Shown piece after piece: positions 1 to 6,969 of a DNA stretch of 11,581 nt; position 1 is the stretch's first letter; every line of letters starts with the position of its first letter. The stretch is taken from assembly GCA_039798005.1 (NCBI GenBank), contig JBDKGV010000107.1:1-11581 (forward strand), given 5' to 3'. Source of the stretch: JBDKGV01 sp039798005 (GTDB lineage Bacteria; Fibrobacterota; Fibrobacteria; UBA5070). The notes below the pieces were generated by a model that was given only the letters and a program-made list of their open reading frames with translations, did not search any database and was not told where the DNA came from. The position numbers and the translations under genes are program-made.

Positions 1-101
1 TCGTGGCCGAGCACGGCGGGACCTTGACGCTTCGTCCCCGGCCCGCTGGAGGCGTTTGCGCCCAGGTCCGCCTGCCGGAACTCCGGAGATCCGAAGCATG
101 A
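1..101 (+). CDS. Sensor histidine kinase, C-terminal end only (partial)
   Basis: Read from base 3, the frame gives 32 residues beginning VAEHGGTLTLRPRPAGGV and ending at TGA (99-101). The HGGTL stretch followed by a short beta strand ending in VRLP is the usual end of a HATPase_c domain, at the glycine-rich G2 box of sensor histidine kinases. The rest of the gene lies outside the window, so its sensor domain and signal are unknown. Its stop overlaps the start of the next gene as ATGA (98-101). This supports a co-transcribed, translationally coupled two-component pair. The family call rests on a short piece plus its neighbour. Confidence 0.7.
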   Translation, partial: VAEHGGTLTLRPRPAGGVCAQVRLPELRRSEA

Positions 102-847
102 GCGGGCAGCAGCAGGAGACCATCGTCCTGATCGACGACGAGCCGAGGATCCTGGCCTCGATGCGACTGGTTCTGGAACTGGAGGGGTACGCACAGATCC
201 GAAGCTACCTCAGCTACGATCTGGCACGCATCGACCTGGATTCCGGGATCGGCTCCCTGCTCATCCTGGACATCAACATGCCGGGCACCGACGGGTACGC
301 GGCCCTCCAAGAGATCCAATCCAAGCGTCCGGGCTTTCCCGTCATCGTCTCCACCGCCAACGATCGGGTGCGTTTGGCCGTGGACTGCATGAAGCAAGGC
401 GCGATCGATTTCCTGGTCAAACCGGTCGACAGCGAGTGCTTGCTGGCAGCCGTCCAGCAAGGGCTCGGAGCCGCTGCCAAGGACATTCCCACGACTTCCG
501 GCCCCGCATCGCAAGTCCTGTCCGAGCTCGAGTCGAGGCTCCAAGGAAAGCTCGACACCAAGGTGTACACCCAACCGGACTTGACCCTCGACGGATTGGC
601 GAAGCAGCTCGACACGAACCGGACCTATCTCGCCCGCGTGATCGCCCAACGCTTTCAAAGTTCGTACCGGGTCCTGATCACGCAACTGCGCGTCGAAGAG
701 TTCCTCCGGCTATCCCAAGGAAACCGTGGTCGCTACACCCTCGAAGCGCTGGGAAGGGAGGCGGGCTTCGCCTCGAGAAGCGCCTTTTACGACGCCGTAC
801 GCAAGGCCACCGGCAAGACTCCCGCGGACTGGGTCGCGCCCGCTTGA
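98..847 (+). CDS. Response regulator, receiver domain plus AraC-type HTH
   Basis: This 249-residue protein is a DNA-binding response regulator. The receiver domain covers residues about 8-123, with acidic residues D13 and D14, the phospho-acceptor D58 (LLILDINMPG), the conserved T86 and the lysine of K108-P109. After a linker (about 125-160), residues 163-245 hold two helix-turn-helix units of the AraC/XylS type. The second ends in the typical FASRSAFYDAVRKATGKTP pattern. The start is ATG 98, which has GGAG at 85-88 nine bases upstream and overlaps the stop of the histidine kinase (ATGA). An upstream in-frame ATG at 56 lies inside the kinase coding sequence and has no ribosome site. The partner is presumably the upstream kinase. 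The exported proteins that begin 124 bases downstream are candidate targets, but that is inference. Confidence 0.9.
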   Translation: MSGQQQETIVLIDDEPRILASMRLVLELEGYAQIRSYLSYDLARIDLDSGIGSLLILDINMPGTDGYAALQEIQSKRPGFPVIVSTANDRVRLAVDCMKQGAIDFLVKPVDSECLLAAVQQGLGAAAKDIPTTSGPASQVLSELESRLQGKLDTKVYTQPDLTLDGLAKQLDTNRTYLARVIAQRFQSSYRVLITQLRVEEFLRLSQGNRGRYTLEALGREAGFASRSAFYDAVRKATGKTPADWVAPA

Positions 848-853
848 CGGCCT

Positions 854-877
854 TGTCCCGGTTGCGCAATCCGGACA
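854..877 (+). other. Imperfect hairpin after the response regulator gene
   Basis: TGTCC (854-858) can pair with GGACA (873-877). After a C/C mismatch, the inner GGTT (860-863) pairs with AATC (868-871), including one G-T pair, over a GCGC loop. No T-run follows, so this is not a standard intrinsic terminator. It could slow transcription, or it could be chance in GC-rich DNA. Confidence 0.2.
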
Positions 878-886
878 CGCTCCGCA

Positions 887-927
887 TACGATATCAATGA
901 GTCAGGATTTCCATTGAAGGCATTGAA
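887..927 (+). promoter_or_regulatory. Candidate control region for the exported-protein pair
   Basis: This lies in the gap between the response regulator and the first exported protein. TACGAT (887-892) is a possible -10 box (4 of 6 consensus), but I see no good -35 at normal spacing. TCAATG (894-899) and CATTGA (912-917) form an inverted repeat separated by 12 bases. CATTGAA also occurs twice in tandem, at 912-918 and 921-927, nine bases apart. Short direct repeats are typical of AraC-type binding sites, so the upstream regulator may bind here. No binding motif is known for this regulator, so this is inference. Confidence 0.3.
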
Positions 928-961
928 ACCCGTGGATGCATGGAGCAGCCACGGCCGCCTT

Positions 962-966
962 GGAGG
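962..966 (+). promoter_or_regulatory. Ribosome binding site that fixes a TTG start
   Basis: GGAGG sits five bases before TTG 972. The upstream in-frame ATG at 936 has no such site and would add 12 residues that spoil the signal peptide. The site therefore selects the TTG. Confidence 0.65.
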
Positions 967-971
967 TCCAA

Positions 972-1388
972 TTGAAAACAAAGTCGATCTGCTCCCTCGT
1001 CCTTGGGGGCGGTGCCTTGGCGGTCATCCCCGCGATGACCATGACGATCACCACGAAAACGGGAACCTTCATCCGGGAGACCTCTGCGATCGCCTCGCTG
1101 GTGGCAGGATCCGCAGGAACCACCGGGTCACGGGTCGTCGCCCGCACGGAGCCGCGCCTGCGCGTCACCGGAACGTTTCTTGACATCATCGGTCAGTCTT
1201 CCGAGCCCTACAGCATCCGCCTCGTCGACCTGCAAGGGCGCAAGGTCGCCGAGTTCGTCGGCATCCTGGGCCCCGAAGGGATATCAACCCACCGGTTGGC
1301 TGGTGGCCGCACCCGCAGTTGCATCGCCTTGGGCACGATCGGGGACAAGAAATTCTCCAGCAAGCTTGTCGTCGGAGGTGGGTCGTGA
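972..1388 (+). CDS. Small exported protein with a sorting-tail-like C-terminal module
   Basis: This 138-residue protein starts at TTG 972, chosen because GGAGG (962-966) lies five bases upstream. The start gives a proper signal peptide: basic KTK, then the hydrophobic SICSLVLGGGALAVIPA, with possible cleavage near residue 21-23. Residues about 24-70 are Thr/Ser/Val-rich with no recognised domain. Residues 79-134 (PYSIRLVDLQGRKVAEF, a Gly/Leu turn region, then FSSKLVV) resemble the beta-sandwich sorting tails of type IX secretion substrates in Bacteroidota and Fibrobacterota, which carry a similar D-x-x-G-R-x-V pattern. Here almost nothing precedes the tail, and GGGS follows it. The stop TGA (1386-1388) overlaps the next gene's GTG start, so the two are probably translated together. 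The coding and export calls are fairly safe, the tail resemblance is moderate, and the function is unknown. Confidence 0.65.
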   Translation: MKTKSICSLVLGGGALAVIPAMTMTITTKTGTFIRETSAIASLVAGSAGTTGSRVVARTEPRLRVTGTFLDIIGQSSEPYSIRLVDLQGRKVAEFVGILGPEGISTHRLAGGRTRSCIALGTIGDKKFSSKLVVGGGS

Positions 1389-4300
1389 AGACGAAATCCG
1401 CACTCGTTGCCGCGCTGCTGTGCACCGCAGGCGCCGTCCAGTCGGCCCGCATGGTCATCAATTCCTACGGCATCCCCACCCGCATCGCGCTGCAAGCGGG
1501 TGACCGGATCTCCTTCCAAGACGACGGTTTGGCGGTCAACCTCACGCGCGGGGAAACCTCGAGCCGGTACTATCTCGGCTACATCAACCGGGTCACCTTC
1601 GACACCGTGGGCGGAACCCTGGGAAACCTCTCCATCCTGGCCGCCGCAGGCACGGTCGATTCGACCATCGCCATGACCGACATCCAGAGCCTCGTCCTTG
1701 AGCCCTCGACGATCGACTCCTCAGACCCGGACGGGGACGGGATCGGCACGTTCGAAGAGTACATGACGATGCACACCGACCCCAAGAAGAAGGACTCCGA
1801 CGGCGACGGGTTCGATGACGCCAAGGAGCGCGGGAACTTCACGGCCAGCAGCCCCCGCATCTTCAATCCCCTGATCGCCGATCTTCCCAAGCTCTCGGTC
1901 CTGATGCGCGAGATGCCGCACATCTTCTACGTCTATTCGAAGGGTACTGAGACCGCCAAGACCCGGGAGCTCACCTCGACGCAGAAGATTTCCCGCGAAA
2001 ACACCGTGACCGATGGCTACGAGATCAAGCACGGCTACGAGCTGGAAATCAAGAACAGCCTCGCATTCGACGCGGGGATCATACCGAGCATCGAATCCAA
2101 GTTCGAGATGACCAACCACTACACCTACGAGGACACCAGGACGCACTCCTCCGAAGCGAAGTCCGGCTACGAGGACGAACGCTCGGAAATGAATTCCCTG
2201 CAGGAGACCAAGAGCATCAGCATCTCCGGCGCTCGCTTGACGGTCCCGGTGACCCTCCGCAACAACGGCGACAGGGCCATTGCGCTGGGGAACCTGATCT
2301 TCGGCATCTACGCGGATTGCGGTTCCTTGGGAGAGCTCCACCTCGGAAGCATCACGACCTCGGATGCCAGTCAGATCCGGCTCAATGCAGGCGATTCCCT
2401 CAATCTGTCCCTCTCGAAGGACTACGCATCCCTTGATGAAGTCGATCGACTGGGCATGTACGCCAACTGGATCTCCGTAAGGCTTGACGGCTCGTCCGTC
2501 ACCGAGAAGGACGAGAACGGGGCGGACCACGATTTCACAGCGGAGATGACCAATGTCCGCGCCCGTTGTGCCCAAGTCGGCATCGACTTCAGCCACGAGA
2601 CGCGCCCCAACGGATCCTTGCGCAAGGGAGTGCAGGCCAAGGTGGCGACCTTGACCAAGTTCAATCCCTTCGCGAAGTCCGCAAGCGACTACTACGGACC
2701 GGTGCGGCTCGGCGAGGCCTTGGCGACCATGGGCGTGTCGTACACGACGGATTCGACCGGGCAACTGACCTCGGTGGACGGACTGGCCAACGACAAGGCG
2801 AGCAAGGGGGAATGGGTCATCCTGTGCAAAAAGGAGATCGACGGCAGCCTCGATCATTCCGGCGCCATCTATGCCGGAACGAGGGCCAACCCCGATTCGA
2901 TCATCATCCATGCACGCGAGGCGTTCGCCCTGAAGTACTCCCGGGACACGGACGGCGACAGCCTGCCCGACGTGCTCGAGAAGGAGTACGGCACCTTCGG
3001 CCTCAGCACGGCGGACTTCGACGGGGACGGAATCTCCGACGTCCGCGAGGTGTTCGGCTGGAAGAGGCTCGGCAACGACACCACGTGGTACACGAACCCG
3101 GCCAATGCCGACAGCGACCGCGACGGGCTTCCCGATGCTACCGATCCCAATCCCAACTTCCGCGTAAAGAAGACCTCCATCAATCTCCGGAAGGTCTCAT
3201 TCCTGAGCGCGATCGGAACCACCGGAATCACGGATACCGTCTCACTGAACCTGACCGACACCGTTGCGGCAGGCGGCGACCGCAACTACACCGTCACGGC
3301 ATCGGCCATCGGGAGCCGACCCAAGATCGTGCTTGCCTTGGACAATCCCGCATCGGTCCTGCTGGCACGGTGCAACGGCCTCGCCGTCGACTCCCTGACC
3401 ACCGGAACCGCGACGAACACCTACGAACTCCGTCTGCCCAGGACCCTCAAGTTCTCCGACGACACATTGGTGGTGGTGGTCCGCTCAGATGACGGCATGG
3501 TCGGGAAGACCTACCGGATCCTCTTCGACGCCCCGCTCCAGAACCGCAACGCCCTGCCAGTCGTGGGAGCCAATCCCGATCGTCCTTGGAGCTCGTTCAA
3601 GATCGATGTCGATCTGGACAAGGCAAGGAGCCTGGACGAACGCATCACGGGGGTCATGGTGTTCCGTTCCCGGACAGGGGGAACGCTGGCCCCGGTTTCC
3701 GGCAAAAACTACGCCGAGCGAAGTACCGTGGGAGATTGGACGCTGGTAAGAAAGTACGACATCCCCGCATTGAATGGCACACAAAGCCTGATCGACAGTG
3801 GCGATGGTATGGTGGGCGGGGATACGATCTTTTATCGTCAGGTCCCGTATGCCATCACGGCAGGCGGCACTGCCTATGCACTCCAAGGCAGGGCGGTGAA
3901 GGACACACTCCCGTACATCCTGATCGCGGTCGGACAAGGGGAGGTCGCGATCCCTGGGATCCAGGGAAGCCTTGGCGGCACCTACCGGAATCTTCTCCGA
4001 TTTGATCGGACCGATTTCAATACTGGCGCAACCTGGAACACACACATGGACTATTCGCAGGAATATGTCGGCACCGGAAGCACCAAAGAATGGTACGGCT
4101 GGAATCCGAATCTGGGCGGTATGGATCTGAAGACTTACAATGCCGGCACCCAAACGTTCATGTCGGTCTTCGCCTACGCCCCCAAGGACAGTCTCGCTCT
4201 CAATATCGGTATCCACATGAGGGCGTCGACCAATCAGAATTTCTGGCCCAACCAGGACGGCGACAACTGGCCCAAGGAGTTGCTGTTCAAAGCCAGAGCG

Positions 4301-4546
4301 CAGGATCTCGTGACGGGGCACGCAAGCATCTCCGAAATGGGAAGCGGCGACATGATCGCCAATTCCGACTGGTTCAAGTCCCAGTTTGCCGGCTCGACCG
4401 CCCAGATCCCTGCGGAATTCTCCCGAGCACCGCTCATCGGAGAACTCAGGATGCTCTTCTACGATGGTGAACGCAACAACTCCGGATTCAAGGCCAGGAT
4501 GACGGCATTCGCGTATATCAAGCTCTCGAAGACCCTCGCCTGGTGA
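1385..4546 (+). CDS. Large exported TSP3 protein with a protective-antigen-like central region
   Basis: This 1053-residue exported protein starts at GTG 1385, with GGAGG at 1374-1378. Signal peptide: residues 1-21, AVQSA before the cut. Residues 22-110: beta-rich, unknown. Residues 114-149: two calcium-binding TSP3 motifs (DPDGDGIGTFEEY, DSDGDGFDDAKE). Residues about 160-515 resemble anthrax protective antigen and related binary-toxin B pores: NPLIADLP followed about 120 residues on by ARLTVPVTLRNNG, an alternating polar/apolar stretch at 205-250, and VRLGEALATMG before a Gly-rich turn. Residues 521-590: three more TSP3-type motifs (DTDGDSLPD, DFDGDGISD, DSDRDGLPD). Residues 594-716: probable cadherin-like beta sandwich, ending DDTLVVVVRSDDG. 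Residues 735-840: FN3-like (GVMVFRS, then FYRQVPYAI). Residues 860-1053: aromatic, beta-rich, unrecognised. No PA14 domain, furin-type site or lipobox is seen. The toxin link was judged by eye from memory of the family, so it is moderate. Export and calcium-binding repeats are secure. Confidence 0.85.
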   Translation: MKTKSALVAALLCTAGAVQSARMVINSYGIPTRIALQAGDRISFQDDGLAVNLTRGETSSRYYLGYINRVTFDTVGGTLGNLSILAAAGTVDSTIAMTDIQSLVLEPSTIDSSDPDGDGIGTFEEYMTMHTDPKKKDSDGDGFDDAKERGNFTASSPRIFNPLIADLPKLSVLMREMPHIFYVYSKGTETAKTRELTSTQKISRENTVTDGYEIKHGYELEIKNSLAFDAGIIPSIESKFEMTNHYTYEDTRTHSSEAKSGYEDERSEMNSLQETKSISISGARLTVPVTLRNNGDRAIALGNLIFGIYADCGSLGELHLGSITTSDASQIRLNAGDSLNLSLSKDYASLDEVDRLGMYANWISVRLDGSSVTEKDENGADHDFTAEMTNVRARCAQVGIDFSHETRPNGSLRKGVQAKVATLTKFNPFAKSASDYYGPVRLGEALATMGVSYTTDSTGQLTSVDGLANDKASKGEWVILCKKEIDGSLDHSGAIYAGTRANPDSIIIHAREAFALKYSRDTDGDSLPDVLEKEYGTFGLSTADFDGDGISDVREVFGWKRLGNDTTWYTNPANADSDRDGLPDATDPNPNFRVKKTSINLRKVSFLSAIGTTGITDTVSLNLTDTVAAGGDRNYTVTASAIGSRPKIVLALDNPASVLLARCNGLAVDSLTTGTATNTYELRLPRTLKFSDDTLVVVVRSDDGMVGKTYRILFDAPLQNRNALPVVGANPDRPWSSFKIDVDLDKARSLDERITGVMVFRSRTGGTLAPVSGKNYAERSTVGDWTLVRKYDIPALNGTQSLIDSGDGMVGGDTIFYRQVPYAITAGGTAYALQGRAVKDTLPYILIAVGQGEVAIPGIQGSLGGTYRNLLRFDRTDFNTGATWNTHMDYSQEYVGTGSTKEWYGWNPNLGGMDLKTYNAGTQTFMSVFAYAPKDSLALNIGIHMRASTNQNFWPNQDGDNWPKELLFKARAQDLVTGHASISEMGSGDMIANSDWFKSQFAGSTAQIPAEFSRAPLIGELRMLFYDGERNNSGFKARMTAFAYIKLSKTLAW

Positions 4547-4572
4547 TCGAATAAGACACATTCCGTCAAATC

Positions 4573-4604
4573 AGGGACGCCTCGCATCGGGGCGTCCCTT
4601 TTTT
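4573..4604 (+). terminator. Intrinsic terminator after the large exported protein
   Basis: GGGACGCC (4574-4581) pairs perfectly with GGCGTCCC (4591-4598) over a nine-base loop. A-T closure at 4573/4599 extends the stem, and a run of six T follows (4599-4604). It begins 27 bases after the stop at 4546, so it ends the transcript of the exported-protein pair. No comparable T-run exists on the other strand. Confidence 0.9.
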
Positions 4605-4684
4605 CAGGGAAGCGCCGCGACCGGCTCCGAGAGGACCATCCCGCACCGGGTTCCCGCTGACGGTCCGTCCGACCAGGCTCTCCG

Positions 4685-4702
4685 ATGTGACCCGCATCAC
4701 AT
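4685..4702 (+). promoter_or_regulatory. CRP-family operator, perfect palindrome
   Basis: ATGTGA (4685-4690), six bases CCCGCA, then TCACAT (4697-4702) is an exact match to the classical CRP consensus TGTGA-N6-TCACA, with one extra matching base on each side. Its centre (4693.5) is 41.5 bases upstream of 4735, the start site predicted from the TATACT box at 4723. This is the geometry of a class II CRP-activated promoter. It suggests activation of the downstream lipoprotein gene by a CRP/FNR-family regulator. No such regulator is in the window. Confidence 0.7.
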
Positions 4703-4722
4703 CCCGAAGGCATCGGAGGGAC

Positions 4723-4728
4723 TATACT
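4723..4728 (+). promoter_or_regulatory. -10 box of the lipoprotein promoter
   Basis: TATACT matches 5 of 6 bases of the -10 consensus. No -35 box is present at 16-18 bases spacing (4700-4705 is CATCCC), as expected if the CRP-type site recruits polymerase. Seven bases past its end is 4735, the A of the lipoprotein ATG, so the transcript would be leaderless. The GGAGGG at 4715-4720 is 14 bases from the ATG, too far to be a good ribosome site. Confidence 0.6.
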
Positions 4729-4734
4729 CGTTCC

Positions 4735-6057
4735 ATGCTCCGCTCCCTCCGCAATCTCAGCATTCCGCTCCTTGCACTCTCCTTGGCCGGGTGCGGTGAG
4801 GACAGTCCCACCTCGGCGACGGCGACACCCGCAGAGCCCACGGTCACGGCCCGCCTGATCGTCGCGGACTCCGGGAACGGCACGCTCCGCATCAGCCTCG
4901 ACTCCACCGGATTCAACGGCCAGGTCAGTTCCTCCGAGTTGAGCATCGCCCAAGCGCCTTGCGTTCCCGACTCGGTCAGGATCGAATCCCGTCCCGGGTA
5001 CTGGGTCATCCGCAATGCTCCCGACGGCCCGTGGCGCCTTGCCACCACCTTGCGCGACGCCAAGGGCACGGTCCGCGCCCAAGGAAGCCTCGCCTTCGCC
5101 CGTGCCACCCCGATCACCCTCTGCAACCACCCGATGAAGCTGGGCGACTGGGTGGGCCTGTTGGGCGGAAACCTCGTCATCGTCGCAGCCACCGGCCAGG
5201 CCGCCCAAAGTTCCCGCGATGTCATCATCGGAATCCTTGCCGCCATGACGCTGGGCTCCGTGGACATCGACAAGCTTTCGCAACTGCAGATGAGCTTCTC
5301 GAACGGCGTCTACCGCTACGGCAACAACCCCGAGCAGATCCTGACCGAGTTCGCCTTCGTGGCCGCCTCGCCCTTCGGCAACTACGCCGTCGGAGACACC
5401 ATCCGCGAGAACGTCTCCAACACCTCCAGCTACGTGAGCAACATCTCCCTGTCCTTGAAGAACGGGCTCATCTGGGACCGCGCGCCCCTTTTCGGACTCA
5501 TTCAAGGCGATGTGAGCTTCAGCGGCAAGACCCCCCGCTTCCAGGTCGACGCCTCTCGACTTTCGCTCACCTTGGCCACCCGCGCCCAAGTGAACCGCCC
5601 CCGCAAATCATTCTCCGTCCAAGGGGATTCCTTGATCTTCAAGGCGCAGACACCCGACTCGTTGCGTCTTCGCTTCGCGCTCCCGGCCATGCGCATCGGC
5701 GCCCTGCAGTCGGCACTTGACGACGGCACCCTCTCCCTCAGCCACGACGGCACGAGCTACACCAGCCATGCCGACGGCATCCAGCAGTCCTTCCATTCCT
5801 CGCTCATCCGCCTGTACAAGGACTCGCTGGGCCAAGCCCAATACCAAGGTGGCTACCAGGCCGATGCCGTCTCGGGCGGACTCCAATACCACCACCAAGG
5901 GCACATTTCCAGCACGGCTCCCCAGTGGACCCTCTTCGCCTGCGACGAGGCCTTGACCGACACCCTCGGCGTCGCCCACCACGCGAGGGACCTGACCCGC
6001 GGCTCCTTCGTCACCGCGCGGCATGACACCATCCCCTACGGCCTTCAGCCATACTGA
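4735..6057 (+). CDS. Lipoprotein of unknown function
   Basis: This 440-residue protein starts at ATG 4735. The start gives a short basic N-terminus (MLRSLRN), a hydrophobic core and the lipobox LAGC, with the lipidated cysteine at C20, followed by GEDSPTSATATPAEP, a flexible tether. An upstream ATG at 4687 would add 16 basic residues and overlap the promoter, so it was rejected. Residues after about 30 form a beta-rich protein with many Ser, Thr and Gly and frequent alternating patterns. A Gly/Ala/Ile-rich stretch near LLGGNLVIVAATG and VIIGILAAMTLG could be a weak membrane-associated or helical segment. I do not recognise a family. It is probably anchored in the outer or inner membrane facing the periplasm. 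It is controlled by the CRP-type promoter directly upstream, and the next lipoprotein gene begins 43 bases downstream and may be co-transcribed. Confidence 0.85.
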   Translation: MLRSLRNLSIPLLALSLAGCGEDSPTSATATPAEPTVTARLIVADSGNGTLRISLDSTGFNGQVSSSELSIAQAPCVPDSVRIESRPGYWVIRNAPDGPWRLATTLRDAKGTVRAQGSLAFARATPITLCNHPMKLGDWVGLLGGNLVIVAATGQAAQSSRDVIIGILAAMTLGSVDIDKLSQLQMSFSNGVYRYGNNPEQILTEFAFVAASPFGNYAVGDTIRENVSNTSSYVSNISLSLKNGLIWDRAPLFGLIQGDVSFSGKTPRFQVDASRLSLTLATRAQVNRPRKSFSVQGDSLIFKAQTPDSLRLRFALPAMRIGALQSALDDGTLSLSHDGTSYTSHADGIQQSFHSSLIRLYKDSLGQAQYQGGYQADAVSGGLQYHHQGHISSTAPQWTLFACDEALTDTLGVAHHARDLTRGSFVTARHDTIPYGLQPY

Positions 6058-6100
6058 CCTGAGAGTCCTTTCAACCCACCGCCTCCTTGGATTTCCCCAC

Positions 6101-6886
6101 ATGCGCATCACCCTTTCCGCAAGCCTGCTGTTCATTTCCTTCCTCGGCGCGTGCCGCAAGGATTCCCCGCAAGCCTCACCCGAAGGCTCCAAGCCGGACT
6201 CGGTGCAAGGGACGGAGCCGGCAATTCCATCCCCGTCGAACGCGACGGGAAATGCCTTGGTTCCCGATTCCCGCACATGGGTCTTCGTGCGCACGGACAG
6301 CTCCCTTTCCGTCCAGGCATCCGGGACCGTCATCGCGATGGAGTCCGGGGGCGCAACCAAGGACGATCCTGAGCCCGGCTGCGAGTCCAACGAGGTCGTG
6401 GTTCCGCGCTCGCTTGTCGGAGGCATCGCGTCCTGGCGTTCCAGCTCCAGCGGCTATTGCGAAGGGGCCGCGCACCCGTGGGCCTTCTCGAGCTTCCGCA
6501 CCAAGATCCTGGCCACCGATTCCAGCGCCGATCTTCGCCGCATCTTCGCGGAATCCGACCTCCTTGCCGCCTTGCGCCGCGACGGCGTGGTGAAGAAGCT
6601 CTCCCCGACGCCTCCGACGTCCCTCACCGACATCGAGAACCTCAACGATTCCACCTGCATCATGGGCTTCGGCTCTGGGATGTGGACCTCCTTCGCCTTC
6701 CATCACCTCCAAGGGGATTCGGTCGCCGTGCGCATCGGACTGTCCCACGGCTGCGAGGTCGCCCGCGGAAGCTTCACCCAACTGGGAATCCTGCTTCCCG
6801 TCCCCCCGGCTTGGAAGGAGGCCCTGCGAGCCGCCGAGAGAAGCGGGCAGCTGATGGAAAGCCTCGAGAAGAAGCACCGGGACTGA
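6101..6886 (+). CDS. Second lipoprotein of unknown function
   Basis: This 261-residue protein starts at ATG 6101. The N-terminus MRITLSASLLFISFLGAC has a lipobox with C18 as the lipidated residue, then a Ser/Pro/Asp-rich tether to about residue 55. No ribosome site is visible before the ATG. The earlier in-frame ATG at 6023 lies inside the previous gene and would bury the signal peptide, so it was rejected. The body contains scattered cysteines (CESNEVV, GYCEGA, STCIMG, HGCEV) that could form disulphides. Near the C-terminus, a pattern with VAVRIGLSHGCEVARGSF followed by LGILLPVP loosely recalls DUF3298-type periplasmic domains, a weak impression only. It lies 43 bases after the first lipoprotein gene on the same strand, so it may be read from the same CRP-type promoter. 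Function is unknown. Confidence 0.8.
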   Translation: MRITLSASLLFISFLGACRKDSPQASPEGSKPDSVQGTEPAIPSPSNATGNALVPDSRTWVFVRTDSSLSVQASGTVIAMESGGATKDDPEPGCESNEVVVPRSLVGGIASWRSSSSGYCEGAAHPWAFSSFRTKILATDSSADLRRIFAESDLLAALRRDGVVKKLSPTPPTSLTDIENLNDSTCIMGFGSGMWTSFAFHHLQGDSVAVRIGLSHGCEVARGSFTQLGILLPVPPAWKEALRAAERSGQLMESLEKKHRD

Positions 6887-6924
6887 GCCGACAGTCGGGC
6901 CTCTTTCCCCGTTGCAGCACTCCG

Positions 6925-6956
6925 GCAAGACTATCCCATAAAACGTGCAGTCTTGC
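6925..6956 (+). promoter_or_regulatory. Inverted repeat at the WYL regulator promoter, candidate operator
   Basis: GCAAGACT (6925-6932) and AGTCTTGC (6949-6956) are perfect 8-base inverted copies separated by 16 bases. The right arm runs into TGCTACTCT (6954-6962), a possible extended -10 element. Its start site would fall within a base of the ATG at 6970. A repressor binding both arms would cover the promoter, so autoregulation by the WYL protein is plausible. No T-run follows, so it is not a terminator. Confidence 0.45.
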
Positions 6957-6969
6957 TACTCTTCCAAGC

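Noticed and set aside
1721..2911. Long open frame on the minus strand opposite the large exported protein
   Set aside because: It mirrors the codon bias of the + strand gene. Its product is low in complexity (Gly/Val/Asp/Arg-rich), has no domain and no ribosome site. The + strand protein has clear TSP3 motifs and a signal peptide.
3485..4561. Second long minus-strand frame opposite the end of the large gene
   Set aside because: Same reason: antisense shadow of GC-rich coding sequence. It also runs beside the + strand terminator and has no recognisable motif.
4459..5589. Minus-strand frame across the terminator and first lipoprotein gene
   Set aside because: It crosses a strong + strand terminator and the CRP-type promoter, and its product is Gly/Ala/Glu/Arg-rich without domains. 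The + strand lipoprotein signal is convincing.
6882..6908. Possible weak terminator after the second lipoprotein gene
   Set aside because: GACTG/CAGTC gives only a five-base stem and the following CCTCTTTCCCC has no proper T-run.
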